DNA of 64,000 bases, taken from contig CAJUSW010000004.1 of NCBI GenBank assembly GCA_910589485.1, positions 189,565-253,564 on the forward strand. The letters are read 5' to 3'. Under the pieces are notes generated by a model. It was not told where the DNA came from. It made no database searches and saw only the letters and a program-made list of their open reading frames with translations. Shown here one piece after another: positions 1 through 9,518 of this stretch (positions are counted from its first letter, which is position 1; every line of letters begins with the position of its first letter). Source of the DNA: an uncultured Duncaniella sp. GTDB lineage: Bacteria; Bacteroidota; Bacteroidia; Bacteroidales; Muribaculaceae. The translations under genes were made by a program, and so were the position numbers.

Positions 1-17
1 GGTACATGCTTTTTCGT

Positions 18-56
18 GTACCACAAATTCCGTAAATGTACCACACGTGTACCACA
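18..56. repeat. three copies of GTACCACA
   Basis: The octamer GTACCACA occurs at 18-25, 38-45 and 49-56, with a further GTAC at position 2. No gene is visible here. The copies are irregularly spaced, so this could be a protein-binding array or the edge of an element lying to the left of the window; nothing in view decides this. Confidence 0.5.
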
Positions 57-111
57 TGCCATGCCAACACATCCGGCAACGAGACATACACACCAGACAC
101 TTACAGACACG

Positions 112-139
112 AAAAAAGGGCCACTGAAAAGTGACCCTT
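112..139 (-). terminator. intrinsic terminator of tRNA-Arg
   Basis: Read on the minus strand, GGGTCACT and AGTGGCCC form a hairpin around a short TTTC loop and are followed by a run of T. It lies just past the 3' end of the tRNA gene. Confidence 0.8.
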
Positions 140-142
140 CTG

Positions 143-216
143 TGATCCGGATGCGACTCGAACGCATGACCGTCTGCTTAGAAGGCAGATGCTCTATCCA
201 GCTGAGCTACCGGACC
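143..216 (-). tRNA. tRNA-Arg (anticodon UCU)
   Basis: The minus strand folds into a 74-nt cloverleaf. The acceptor stem is GGTCCGG with CCGGATC (one G-U pair) and discriminator A. The D arm contains AGCTCAGCTGGATAGAGC, and the T arm contains GTTCGAGTC. The anticodon loop CTTCTAA gives UCU, which reads AGA/AGG arginine codons. CCA is not encoded. A promoter and a terminator of its own flank the gene, so it appears to be transcribed alone. Confidence 0.95.
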
Positions 217-279
217 ATCATTCCATTCGACCAAAGCTCCCGCGGTGATGAAACCACACAACTTCGGTAAACGGATGTG

Positions 280-310
280 CAAAGGTAGGGATTTTCCCGT
301 TCATGTACAA
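280..310 (-). promoter_or_regulatory. promoter of tRNA-Arg
   Basis: On the minus strand there is TTG (308-310), a 20-bp spacer, and TACCTTTG (280-287). This is the classic Bacteroidetes -33/-7 pair. The predicted start is about 60 nt upstream of the mature tRNA 5' end. Confidence 0.75.
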
Positions 311-382
311 GAGCGAAAACCAAAATCCGACATTTTTATCCATTTTTCCATCCAAAGCCCGCGATATATGCGATAAATATCG

Positions 383-390
383 TAATTTTG
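383..390 (+). promoter_or_regulatory. -7 element upstream of pgpA
   Basis: TAATTTTG matches TAnnTTTG and lies 22 bp before the pgpA start codon. No TTG is visible at -33, so the promoter is incomplete. Confidence 0.5.
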
Positions 391-412
391 CATTTCAAGT
401 AGAGTCTTCACC

Positions 413-919
413 ATGAGCGACAACAACTTCAAGAAGCTTGGGATAGCCCCCCGTTTTCACGAGATACTCTCCACCGGCCTCTACACCGGCCTCCTGCCCG
501 GTGCGCCCGGCACCTATGCGGCATTCACGGCACTGGTCATATGGTATCTGCTGTATCTCGTCCTCTCTCCGCTCGCACTCACCCTCACCACCCTCGCCCT
601 CATCGTGGGCATCACTGTGGTGGGAGCATGGACCTCCTCGGTAATGGAACGTTACTGGGGCCCTGATCCGCGTGCCGTAGTGATCGATGAATACGTGGGG
701 TGCTGGATACCACTCCTGGTGGCTCCCGCCGCTGAATACACATGGATATTCGCCCTGGCAGGCTTCGCTCTGTTCCGCGTGATCGACATCACCAAACCCC
801 TCGGATGCAGACGCATCGAGCAGGTGTGTCCCGGCGGATGGGGAGTGATGATGGACGACGTGCTTGCCGGCACCTACGCCCTCATCATCGTGTATGTGCT
901 CAAGCTACTGTTCCTCTGA
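413..919 (+). CDS. pgpA: phosphatidylglycerophosphatase A
   Basis: Dephosphorylates phosphatidylglycerophosphate to phosphatidylglycerol in the inner membrane (phospholipid synthesis). The 168-aa length is normal for PgpA. Family motifs are visible in order: PGAPGTYAAF near residues 30-39, VVIDEYVG near 89-96, RVIDITKP near 122-129, and PGGWGVMMDDVLAG near 140-153, whose Asp residues belong to the metal-dependent active site. Three to four hydrophobic segments fit a polytopic membrane protein. It is followed within 40 bp by glnS, so the two may be co-transcribed. Confidence 0.93.
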   Translation: MSDNNFKKLGIAPRFHEILSTGLYTGLLPGAPGTYAAFTALVIWYLLYLVLSPLALTLTTLALIVGITVVGAWTSSVMERYWGPDPRAVVIDEYVGCWIPLLVAPAAEYTWIFALAGFALFRVIDITKPLGCRRIEQVCPGGWGVMMDDVLAGTYALIIVYVLKLLFL

Positions 920-955
920 CCTATATCCCTATCGATTATCAATACAAAATATTAT

Positions 956-2659
956 ATGGCAATGGAAAATAACGAATCGAACGCACCCGAGACCAGGGGC
1001 CTGAATTTCGTGGAGGAGATCGTGAGCAACGATCTCAAGGAAGGTAAGAACGGCGGACGCCTCAACACCCGATTCCCACCCGAGCCCAACGGATACCTTC
1101 ACATTGGCCACGCCAAGGCTATATGCATGGACTTCGGTATCGCCGAGAAATTCGGTGGCACCTGCAACCTGCGTTTCGATGACACCAATCCCGTGAAGGA
1201 GGATGTGGAGTACGTCGACGCTATCCGCGACGACATCCATTGGCTCGGATTCGACTGGGGCGACCGTGAGTACTACGCCTCCGACTACTTCCCCCAGCTA
1301 TACGATCTGGCCATACGTCTCATCAAGGAAGGCAAGGCATACGTAGACGATCAGACCTCCGAGCAGATAGCAGCCCAGAAGGGTACCCCCACCCAGGCCG
1401 GCACCGAGAGCCCCTACCGCAACCGCTCGGTGGAGGAGAACCTCGACCTGTTCACCCGCATGAACGCCGGAGAGTTTGAGGAGGGTTCACGTGTGCTACG
1501 CGCCAAGATCGACATGGCCAACTCCAACATGCACTTCCGTGACCCCATCATGTACCGCATCATCAAGACTCCCCACCACCGCACAGGCACCACGTGGAAA
1601 GTCTACCCGATGTATGATTTCGCCCACGGGCAGAGCGACTATTTCGAGGGCGTGACCCACTCCATCTGTACACTCGAGTTTGTGCCTCACCGTCCGCTCT
1701 ACGAGCACTTCGTCAAGGAACTGGCCGACGACACCTACTGCCCCCGCCAGATCGAGTTCAACCGCCTCAACCTCACCTACACCGTGATGTCCAAGCGCAA
1801 GCTGCTCCAGCTTGTCAAGGAAGGTCTTGTGGCCGGATGGGACGATCCCCGTATGCCAACTATCTCGGGTCTGCGTCGCCGCGGATTCACTCCCCGCTCC
1901 ATACGCAACTTCATTGACGCCATAGGCTACACCAAATACGAAGCCCTCAACTCCATCTCGCTCCTTGAACACGCCGTGCGCGACGACCTCAACAAGGTGG
2001 CCACCCGTGGCATGGCCGTGATCAACCCAGTAAAGGTAATCATCACCAACTATCCCGAGGGTGAGACCGAGACCGTGCAGATGGAGAACAACCCCGAGGA
2101 TCCCGAAAGCGGCACCCACTCCATGCCGTTCTCCCGCGAGATCTACATCGAGCGCGACGACTTCATGGAGAATCCCCCCAAGAAATTCTTCCGTCTCGCC
2201 CCCGACGGCGAGGTGCGCCTCAAGGGTGCCTACATCATCAAGTGCACCGGCGTGAAGAAAGATGCCGAGGGCAACATCGAGGAGATCTACTGTACCTACG
2301 ACCCCGACACCCGTAGCGGACTCCCCGGAGCATCCCGCAAGGTCAAGGGCACACTCCACTGGGTGAGCGCACCCACAGCGGTCGACGCCACAGCCCGCAT
2401 CTACGACCGCCTGTTCTGTGTCGAGAACCCCGCCGCCGAGACCGAGCGCGACTTCCGCGAGATGCTCAACCCCGACTCCCTCAAGGTGGTCGAGGGCATA
2501 AAGGTGGAGCCTTACCTGGCCGAGATAGCCGCCCCCGGCGTTCCCCTCCAGTTCCAGCGCATAGGTTATTTCACTCTTGATCCCGACTCGCGCCCCGGAC
2601 ACCTGATATTCAACCGCACAATCGCTCTTAAGGACTCCTGGGAGAAGATCAACAAGTGA
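956..2659 (+). CDS. glnS: glutamine--tRNA ligase
   Basis: Charges tRNA-Gln in the cytoplasm. The protein is a 567-aa class I synthetase with the HIGH signature as HIGH at residues 49-52 in the context PPEPNGYLHIGHAKA, and the KMSKS-type loop as VMSKRKL at about 277-283. The C-terminal half corresponds to the beta-barrel anticodon-binding domains (CENPAAE and YLAEIAAPGVPLQFQRIGYF regions). Length and motifs separate it from GltX, which is shorter. Two in-frame ATGs (956 and 962) are possible starts. It lies between pgpA and a TPR gene on the same strand, with only 12 bp to the latter. Confidence 0.96.
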   Translation: MAMENNESNAPETRGLNFVEEIVSNDLKEGKNGGRLNTRFPPEPNGYLHIGHAKAICMDFGIAEKFGGTCNLRFDDTNPVKEDVEYVDAIRDDIHWLGFDWGDREYYASDYFPQLYDLAIRLIKEGKAYVDDQTSEQIAAQKGTPTQAGTESPYRNRSVEENLDLFTRMNAGEFEEGSRVLRAKIDMANSNMHFRDPIMYRIIKTPHHRTGTTWKVYPMYDFAHGQSDYFEGVTHSICTLEFVPHRPLYEHFVKELADDTYCPRQIEFNRLNLTYTVMSKRKLLQLVKEGLVAGWDDPRMPTISGLRRRGFTPRSIRNFIDAIGYTKYEALNSISLLEHAVRDDLNKVATRGMAVINPVKVIITNYPEGETETVQMENNPEDPESGTHSMPFSREIYIERDDFMENPPKKFFRLAPDGEVRLKGAYIIKCTGVKKDAEGNIEEIYCTYDPDTRSGLPGASRKVKGTLHWVSAPTAVDATARIYDRLFCVENPAAETERDFREMLNPDSLKVVEGIKVEPYLAEIAAPGVPLQFQRIGYFTLDPDSRPGHLIFNRTIALKDSWEKINK

Positions 2660-2671
2660 TTATTACCCTTG

Positions 2672-4150
2672 ATGGAAGACAATAACAACGACGACACCCG
2701 CCAGGGGCTCTATAACGAATTCGAATCCGAGATAGTAAAGGCCGGCAACCCCGAAGCTTATTTCGATGAGAACGACCTCATCGAGATATTTGACTACGCC
2801 TCCGATATGGACAACTATATCGTGAAGATGGAAGTCCTGCTCTACGGTGCCAGGCACTATCCCGGGAGCGAGGCCCTGGCCACACGCCGTGCCTGGTTCT
2901 ACTCCTCGTTTGGCGAGATGGAAGCTGCGGCCGAGGTCAACAGCCGTGTCAACAACGGCGGTTTCCTCAACCGCCTGCTTGCGTTGCGTGCCGCCGGTGC
3001 ATCCGACACCCCCGACACCCGCGCCAAGCTCGATGAAATCATCGAAGCTACCGACGATTTCGGCGACGAGGACGTGATACAGCTCGTGGACTACTGCGCC
3101 GAGAATAATATGCTCGACTGGGTGGAGGAGAACCGTGCCCGCATCGAGGCTAAATGCTCCTATCCCCCCACGCTCATCTACGAGTACGCCGACCGTGCCG
3201 AGGAGTTGGGCGACCTCACCACTGCCAAAAGGCTTTTCGAGGAGCTCACCATGCTCGAACCGTTCACCGTCGACTTCTGGGTGAGGCTCGCCAACGTGCA
3301 GTTTCTCGACGGATCCTACGATGACGCCCTTGCCTCATGCGACTACGCGCTCGCCATCGACGGCACCTACATCGAGGCCCTGCGCCTCAAAGGGCGTGTG
3401 ATGTACCGCCTCAACCTCAGCCGCGAGAAGATAGCCGAGGTGTTCCGGGCTGTCCTCGACATGCGCGAGGCCAATGAATCGGACGTCACAGCCTATGCCG
3501 CCACCATCGTGGAGCTGGGCCGCACCGACGAGGCCGTCAAGCTCCTTGAGGAGACCATAATCCGCTCACCGCTCTCCCAGATGCCGATCGACCTGCTCAT
3601 GAACATCGATTTCGAGCTGGCCGTCCCCTACATACTGGCCGTATCGGAGCAGACCTCCTTCACCCGCGACACCATCGTGGCATGGGCCAAGGAGCACCTT
3701 GCCAACGGACGTGTCGACGTGGCCTCATCGCTCGTCAGACTGTTCTGCGACAAATTCATCGGCTCGCCCGATTTCAGCTTCCTCACCGAGCTGTGGTACT
3801 TCAACAAGATGTACCGCGAGATCGTCGACATCGTTGAGCGCTCATTCCCCGAGCTCGAGTCTCTCCCGGCGCCATGTCCGGGCATCACATTCCCCTACCT
3901 GATGAGCCTCATACGCCTCGGAGAGACCGACAAAGCCAAGGACAAAGCCTCACGCCACATGCGCGAGATGGACGACCGCATGCAGTCGCCGCGCCTCAAC
4001 CGCCCGTCGAGCATGATGCGCAACGACGTGTCCCCCTCCAGTGCCACATGTATCGACATCGGCTATGCCGCACTCCTGCGCAACATCATCAACGCACTCT
4101 CCGCGCCGTCGCCCCTCCCGCCCGACACCTACGATCCCATGCTGTTCTGA
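2672..4150 (+). CDS. tetratricopeptide repeat protein
   Basis: Acidic cytoplasmic-looking protein of about 492 aa with no signal peptide. Repeated helical pairs of TPR type are visible in the middle: YEYADRAEELGDLTTAKRLF, WVRLANVQFLDGSYDDALAS and YIEALRLKGRVMYRLN follow each other at roughly 34-residue spacing. Such repeats mediate protein-protein contacts; the partner is unknown. ATG 2672 is preferred over a TTG at 2669. It starts 12 bp after glnS and so is probably translated from the same transcript. Confidence 0.85.
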   Translation: MEDNNNDDTRQGLYNEFESEIVKAGNPEAYFDENDLIEIFDYASDMDNYIVKMEVLLYGARHYPGSEALATRRAWFYSSFGEMEAAAEVNSRVNNGGFLNRLLALRAAGASDTPDTRAKLDEIIEATDDFGDEDVIQLVDYCAENNMLDWVEENRARIEAKCSYPPTLIYEYADRAEELGDLTTAKRLFEELTMLEPFTVDFWVRLANVQFLDGSYDDALASCDYALAIDGTYIEALRLKGRVMYRLNLSREKIAEVFRAVLDMREANESDVTAYAATIVELGRTDEAVKLLEETIIRSPLSQMPIDLLMNIDFELAVPYILAVSEQTSFTRDTIVAWAKEHLANGRVDVASSLVRLFCDKFIGSPDFSFLTELWYFNKMYREIVDIVERSFPELESLPAPCPGITFPYLMSLIRLGETDKAKDKASRHMREMDDRMQSPRLNRPSSMMRNDVSPSSATCIDIGYAALLRNIINALSAPSPLPPDTYDPMLF

Positions 4151-4339
4151 TCCACCCACGAACAACATTCCATACCCTCTCCTCCCTCTCTCCTCCCCTT
4201 TCTCCTACTCCATCGTTCTTCCCCTCACGCATCTTTCCAAGCACGCTGCAAACCTTACCCTCACCACGTGCCATCCGCTACTACTTAGAGATTTATTCAT
4301 CATACTGTTTTTCTACAACTTCACCTCATCTATACGCTC

Positions 4340-6892
4340 ATGAGAAAGTTTCTTTCCGCATTGACACTATTGCTGTGTCTCGTCCATACGTCCATGTTTG
4401 GCCAGGTGGTCAACACTACCCCGGTCATTGTCACTCAATCATCCACAGGCATTGTGATAACCTTTAACGCCGATGCAGGCAACAAGGGACTGATGGGTGT
4501 GAAATCGCCCGTCGAAGTCTACGCACACACCGGTGTAATAACCAACCTCAGCACTAACGGCGATGACTGGAAACATGCCACCGACTGGAACACCAACAAC
4601 GCCAAGTACCGCATGACCTACAAGAGTGCCGACACATGGACACTCACCATCCCCGACATACGCGAATTCTACGGCATAACATCCCCCGACGAGCAGGTGC
4701 GCCAACTGGCATTCGTGTTCCGCACCGCCGACCGCACCAAGGAGGGCAAGACAGCATGCGGAGGCAACATCTACGTCGAGGTATTCCCCACCGGCTTCCC
4801 CTCATCCACCCCCAAGGACTACCCCTCAGCCTCAGGCCCCACCCAGGGCCCGGTCACCAACCCCGACGGCTCCGTGACATTCTGCCTCGCCGCCCCCTCC
4901 AAGACCGACGTGCTTCTCGTAGGTTCGTGGAACGACTACGCCATCACCCCCTCCCAGGTGATGCACAGCCAGGTCAAGGACGGCGTGAAATACTTCTGGA
5001 CCACCGTCGACGGCCTCACGCCGGGCAAGAACTATATGTACTACTTTCTTGTCGACGGAGCTACCCGCGTGTGCGACCCCTACGCACGCCTCATCCTCGA
5101 CCCATTCGATGACCGCTACATCTCCTCCAAAGTATTCCCCGATCTGCCGGCCTACCCCTCGGCCCACATCAGCGGTGTCCCCGTAGCCCTCTATAACTCC
5201 TCTCTCAACGACTACGCCTGGACCGTGACCGACTTCAAGGGCCCGCGCCAGAGCGACCTGATAATCTACGAGATCCTTGTGCGCGACTTCACCGGCGACG
5301 AAGGCTATGCCCGTGGAAACGGCACCATAGCCGGAGCGATGGCCAAACTCGATTATCTGAAGGAACTGGGCGTGAATGCTGTAGAACTCATGCCCATCAC
5401 CGAATTTTCAGGCAACAACTCCTGGGGATACAACCCCAACTTCTACTTCGCGCCCGACAAGGCCTACGGCACCCCGGCCGACTACAAGGCTTTCATCGAT
5501 GCCGCCCATGAGCGTGGACTGGCCGTGATCATCGACATGGTGTTCAACCAGAGCGACAGCTTTCACCCGTGGTACAACATGTACACCCAGCGCGACACCC
5601 CTTTCTACAATGGCTCGGCACCCCACGATTACAGTGTGTTCAATGACTGGAAGCAGGAATACTCCCTCGTGGAGCGTCAATGGATGGATGCGCTCGACTA
5701 CTGGCTCACCGAGTACAAGGTCGACGGCTTCCGCTTCGATCTCGTCAAGGGCCTTGGCGACAGCAATTCCTACGGCACAGCCTACTATCCCGCCACCAAC
5801 AGCTACGCCGCCCCATCGGCCGTGAACACCGACCGCTATAACTCCACCCGTGTGAAACGCATGTGCGCCCTGCGCGACCACATCATCCTCACCCGTCCCG
5901 ACGCCTACTTCATCAACGAGAACCTTGCCGGTGCGGTCGAGGAGAACGAGATGGCCGCCGACGGCGAGATCAACTGGGCAAACGTCAACACACAGGCTTG
6001 CGAATATGCCATGGGCTATCTCGGCAACGCCTCGCTCGACCGCTTCTATGCCCCGCTCGACCAGCGCACATGGGGATCCACCGTGAGCTATGCCGTGAGC
6101 CACGATGAGGAACGCCCCGCCTTCAAGCAACAGAAATATGCCACCGACGCCATCATCAAGGACGCCTCCCTGATGATGAGACGTCTCGGATCGCTCGCGG
6201 CTCAGATGCTCCTCACCCCGGGCGCCCACATGATATGGCAGTTCGAGGAACTCGCAGCCGACCAATCCACCAAATCCTCCACCGGCTCCAACGACACCTC
6301 CCCCCGCAAAGTGATATGGAACTACCTCAACAACCCCCTCCGCCGTAGCCTCCACGACACCTATGCCACCCTCTGCAACCTGCGCACCGGTCACACCGCC
6401 ATGTTTCAGGAGGACGTTTCATGCAAGGTCTCGCTCAGTTCGGCCACAGCGCGCTACATATCCCTTGTCAAGGACAACAGCGAACTCTATCTCGTGGTAA
6501 ACCCCGCCGTCAGTACATCGGCCACCATCTCTCCCGTCCACCCAGTATCAGGCGCCAAAGTCGACCTCTCGGCCAACGGCTACACCCTCCTCGCCGTGAG
6601 CCCCGATGTCACCCCGGCCGTCACCTCGGCGGGCGTCACCCTCCCCGGTGGAGCATTCGCCGTCTACGCCCGCGACCTCCCCACCGGCATCGACGACATA
6701 CTCCCCGACGCCACCTCAGCCGATCCTGCTGTTCGGGTGATCAACGGCATCATCACCCCCACCCGTCCCTGCACCACCTTCACCGTCCACACCCTCTCCG
6801 GCACCTCTATCCCCACCGGTCAGCCCCTCACCCCCGGCATCTACATAGCCACCATCGATGGCTCCTCCATTAAAGTCGCCGTGACCGAATGA
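4340..6892 (+). CDS. secreted GH13 alpha-amylase family enzyme
   Basis: Hydrolyses alpha-glucans outside the cytoplasm. The 850-aa protein starts with a signal peptide (MRKFLSALTLLLCLVHTSMFG). Two N-terminal beta-sandwich regions (about residues 25-150, and 165-270 resembling the E-set/CBM48 module) precede the GH13 barrel (about 300-680). The four GH13 regions are visible: DMVFNQ with D399, DGFRFDL with nucleophile D467, INENL with acid/base E527, and SHDE with D589. The architecture is closest to pullulanase-like or debranching members. The last 70 residues (ITPTRPCTTFTV to GIYIATIDGSSIKVAV) resemble a type IX secretion sorting domain. A T/C-rich 189-bp spacer precedes it. Exact substrate is not determinable here. 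Confidence 0.88.
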   Translation: MRKFLSALTLLLCLVHTSMFGQVVNTTPVIVTQSSTGIVITFNADAGNKGLMGVKSPVEVYAHTGVITNLSTNGDDWKHATDWNTNNAKYRMTYKSADTWTLTIPDIREFYGITSPDEQVRQLAFVFRTADRTKEGKTACGGNIYVEVFPTGFPSSTPKDYPSASGPTQGPVTNPDGSVTFCLAAPSKTDVLLVGSWNDYAITPSQVMHSQVKDGVKYFWTTVDGLTPGKNYMYYFLVDGATRVCDPYARLILDPFDDRYISSKVFPDLPAYPSAHISGVPVALYNSSLNDYAWTVTDFKGPRQSDLIIYEILVRDFTGDEGYARGNGTIAGAMAKLDYLKELGVNAVELMPITEFSGNNSWGYNPNFYFAPDKAYGTPADYKAFIDAAHERGLAVIIDMVFNQSDSFHPWYNMYTQRDTPFYNGSAPHDYSVFNDWKQEYSLVERQWMDALDYWLTEYKVDGFRFDLVKGLGDSNSYGTAYYPATNSYAAPSAVNTDRYNSTRVKRMCALRDHIILTRPDAYFINENLAGAVEENEMAADGEINWANVNTQACEYAMGYLGNASLDRFYAPLDQRTWGSTVSYAVSHDEERPAFKQQKYATDAIIKDASLMMRRLGSLAAQMLLTPGAHMIWQFEELAADQSTKSSTGSNDTSPRKVIWNYLNNPLRRSLHDTYATLCNLRTGHTAMFQEDVSCKVSLSSATARYISLVKDNSELYLVVNPAVSTSATISPVHPVSGAKVDLSANGYTLLAVSPDVTPAVTSAGVTLPGGAFAVYARDLPTGIDDILPDATSADPAVRVINGIITPTRPCTTFTVHTLSGTSIPTGQPLTPGIYIATIDGSSIKVAVTE

Positions 6893-6964
6893 CACCCCAC
6901 ACTCTATAATTCCAAAGCTCTTAGGGACCACGATTATATATATCATAAGATTCATAAATTCCAC

Positions 6965-6996
6965 CTTCCACTATCCCCCAATAGTGGAAGTTTTCT
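6965..6996 (+). terminator. intrinsic terminator after the amylase gene
   Basis: CTTCCACTAT and ATAGTGGAAG form a perfect 10-bp stem with a 6-nt loop, followed by TTTTCT. It lies 70 bp past the amylase stop codon and ahead of the next promoter. Confidence 0.8.
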
Positions 6997-7013
6997 ATAT
7001 TAATTCCATATTC

Positions 7014-7044
7014 TTGCATATTTCATTACAATTATCTACTTTTG
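7014..7044 (+). promoter_or_regulatory. promoter of the first TPR/HTH regulator
   Basis: TTG (7014-7016), 20-bp spacer and TACTTTTG (7037-7044). The predicted start of transcription is about 6 nt ahead of ATG 7054, so the mRNA would have almost no leader. This also excludes the TTG codon at 7042 as the start. Confidence 0.75.
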
Positions 7045-7053
7045 CCTCAATAT

Positions 7054-8577
7054 ATGAGGCTTTTTCCTATATACATATTCTCTATCGTTTTGTCGTTCAT
7101 CTTCACCGCTTGCCGGAAGACCAACGACACGACTGATTACGAAAAAATTGTAACTCAGGCTGAATATCTGTTTTATTCTAACCCCGATTCAGCCATACAC
7201 CTCCTTAGAAGCATCGATTTCGACAATATTGATGATAACCAGCTTGCTGCTCGGGCCCGCTACCTTTATGGCTCATACAAATTATCTATGCTTGATTATC
7301 GATCATCAATGCGCGAATTGCTACGAGCCGAAAAACAAGCTGAAACAGCCAAAGACTATTCTCTACTTAAGGATATCCGAAAAAAGATAGCAAATATATA
7401 TGATGATCTATATAGCAATTCCGGACAGGCAAAATATGCTCTAAAAATAGCCGATGCGTATGAACTATTAAATGAGCCCGACAGTGCATTTGAAATGCTC
7501 TATGAGGCTCTACATCTTCACCTCGTTAGTGATAATATGTCAAAAGTGTCAGAAATATACCATCATATGGAGGATATTTTTGAGCAATGTAATGATTCCA
7601 ATAGTATTTTAATCCTTAATGTAGCCAAGGCTTACTCAAGTGACACAATAGGATCTCCTAAGTTTTTTAATGAGAAACGACTGAGTGATAGCATCCGCCT
7701 CAATGGCGATTGGAGAGATTTAATAAAATGCGACACTTTAGTATGCTTGCCCGGAGAAATCTACTCCGTAGCCGCGGATCTCTGGGACGAAAGTAATGAT
7801 ACACTTGCCAAACAATTATTGGAATTCTACTGTGAATATTACATCTGCAAAGAGTCTTCAGGAGGAGATTACAGTCTTGTTTCGCTTAACAAGGTTATAG
7901 ATGTGCCCTTCACCTTCAACGCCATCGTTCTGGACCGTAGGAACTTTTTCAAAAAATATCTCCCACTTGTCGAACGGGAAGCTGTCGAGTTCTATTACAA
8001 GGAGAATGTCATAAAGGAACAGGCCATACGCTATCAGCGCATTAAAACCACTGCAATCATCCTCTGCGCCGGCATCCTCATATGCCTCCTCGCGATGAGC
8101 CTGTTCATAGTCCGTTCACGCAAACGACGCATTGAGGAGGAATCAATGCGCTCGGTCATAGAGCTTAAATCAGCCCTGAGCCAGTCCAAGGACCGGTGGC
8201 TATCAACCCTCGGACAGCTATGCAACACCTACTACAGTGCCTACGCCAAAACCGCAACCCGCTCCCGCACAGCCCAGGAAGCCCTCGCCGAAATTGAATC
8301 AGCCACAGCCTCACCCACATTCTTCCCCGAACTCGAGGGCCGCCTCAACCGCGAGAACGACAATCTCATGGCACGGTTCCGCACAGCCATGCCCGACCTG
8401 CGCCCCGACGAATACCGCCTATTCCTCCTCAACGCCCTCGGATTCTCAATCCCCACAATCTCCCTCCTGCTCAAAGAAAAACGCGAGGTAATATACAACC
8501 GTCGTCAACGCCTCCGCTCCAAAATCCAGGAATCCGACATCACCGACAACGCTCCCTTCTTAGACTGCCTGGAATAA
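7054..8577 (+). CDS. membrane-anchored TPR/HTH regulator (paralogue 1)
   Basis: About 507 aa. An N-terminal hydrophobic segment ends in a lipobox-like FTAC (Cys about 20). Helical TPR-like repeats follow (to about 300). A transmembrane helix comes next (TAIILCAGILICLLAMSLFI, about 340-359), then a short coiled region. The C-terminal domain ends in an HTH resembling LuxR or sigma region 4: LRPDEYRLFLLNALGFSIPTI and NRRQRLRSKIQE. The arrangement suggests an envelope sensor wired to a cytoplasmic DNA-binding domain, possibly of the DUF6377 type; that assignment is from memory. A paralogue lies at 9519-11045 with the near-identical C-terminus. The N-terminal half is more AT-rich than neighbouring host genes. 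The target is unknown. Confidence 0.75.
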   Translation: MRLFPIYIFSIVLSFIFTACRKTNDTTDYEKIVTQAEYLFYSNPDSAIHLLRSIDFDNIDDNQLAARARYLYGSYKLSMLDYRSSMRELLRAEKQAETAKDYSLLKDIRKKIANIYDDLYSNSGQAKYALKIADAYELLNEPDSAFEMLYEALHLHLVSDNMSKVSEIYHHMEDIFEQCNDSNSILILNVAKAYSSDTIGSPKFFNEKRLSDSIRLNGDWRDLIKCDTLVCLPGEIYSVAADLWDESNDTLAKQLLEFYCEYYICKESSGGDYSLVSLNKVIDVPFTFNAIVLDRRNFFKKYLPLVEREAVEFYYKENVIKEQAIRYQRIKTTAIILCAGILICLLAMSLFIVRSRKRRIEEESMRSVIELKSALSQSKDRWLSTLGQLCNTYYSAYAKTATRSRTAQEALAEIESATASPTFFPELEGRLNRENDNLMARFRTAMPDLRPDEYRLFLLNALGFSIPTISLLLKEKREVIYNRRQRLRSKIQESDITDNAPFLDCLE

Positions 8578-8795
8578 CCGCTTCCCTAATACTTCAGCCC
8601 ATTACATCAACAAACATCGGCTCTAATACCGTCTAACCTTTTTTAACATTTATCCTCGTTCTTATTCCAAACTTTTACAGCCTGGCAATCTGTATGTTAT
8701 CCTTTGTCAAATAACAGCCTCAATCTGACACGTGTATATTACTAAATATCACCGCATTACAACGCCGTGTCAAATATATTCCGACTCCATATAAT

Positions 8796-8826
8796 TTGCA
8801 TCTTAACGTCATATTCCTTTACTTTG
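8796..8826 (+). promoter_or_regulatory. promoter of the small lipoprotein gene
   Basis: TTG (8796-8798), 21-bp spacer, and TACTTTG (8820-8826), which lacks one T of the consensus. The start codon follows 25 bp later. The rest of the 274-bp gap 8578-8851 shows no gene. Confidence 0.5.
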
Positions 8827-8851
8827 CACATATCACTAAAACTTTTCACCC

Positions 8852-9436
8852 ATGAAATTACAAGACATTTTTATCCCGGTCATCTTTATTTTAATCATGG
8901 CTACATGTTCTACATCTTGCTCTTCCGATGATATTTTCGAAGAAGACTCTGTATGCACCATCCCCAAAAACGACTTACGCAGTGTTGATATCTTCACTGA
9001 TTCCATCACTTGCGCTCTTATGCGCGATTCAGTACCCAACGATTCCATCGGCATATCCCGAAGGGGGAGTAAACTTGTTTTAGTCCCGATAGCAATCACA
9101 GGCCCCTACAATGATAGAACCTATATATGCACCCTCACATATGCTGGCATAACATTGACTTACCGTTCAATTCCCGGAGGTTTTTATCCTCCTAATGTTC
9201 AATATGATGAGAACGGACGCGATAATGTTTGGATCAACTTTAGCCATTCAGGATTGGGATCATTCAGTCTAACCTCCACGGAATACCGCTATAATGGCAT
9301 GAATGGAAATTCGGCAAGCGTTGATGCCATAGTAGACTATGTAATTGACTATGGAATAACTCATAAAACATATCGCGAAGGTATCAACATTAATATCGAT
9401 GGAAGCCACTCGGCTGTAGTGAGAACCGCAGACTAA
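8852..9436 (+). CDS. putative lipoprotein, 194 aa
   Basis: No family recognised. It begins with a hydrophobic signal ending in a lipobox-like TSCSSDD (Cys about 24) followed by acidic residues (DDIFEEDS), a typical surface-exposure signal of Bacteroidetes lipoproteins. The remainder is rich in beta-type alternation (RTYICTLTYAGITLTYRSI). It has its own promoter and sits between two paralogous TPR/HTH regulators, which makes it a plausible partner or target of one of them; that is inference from position only. Confidence 0.65.
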   Translation: MKLQDIFIPVIFILIMATCSTSCSSDDIFEEDSVCTIPKNDLRSVDIFTDSITCALMRDSVPNDSIGISRRGSKLVLVPIAITGPYNDRTYICTLTYAGITLTYRSIPGGFYPPNVQYDENGRDNVWINFSHSGLGSFSLTSTEYRYNGMNGNSASVDAIVDYVIDYGITHKTYREGININIDGSHSAVVRTAD

Positions 9437-9481
9437 TCTTTTAAGTGTGATACAAATATAGAGCGTACTCTGACTTTAACT

Positions 9482-9511
9482 TTGGTTTGTCATGAAATAG
9501 TGTTACCTTTG
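9482..9511 (+). promoter_or_regulatory. promoter of the second TPR/HTH regulator
   Basis: TTG (9482-9484), 19-bp spacer, and TACCTTTG (9504-9511). ATG 9519 follows 7 bp after the -7 box, so transcription should begin about 4 nt before the start codon. Confidence 0.75.
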
Positions 9512-9518
9512 TGGGTAA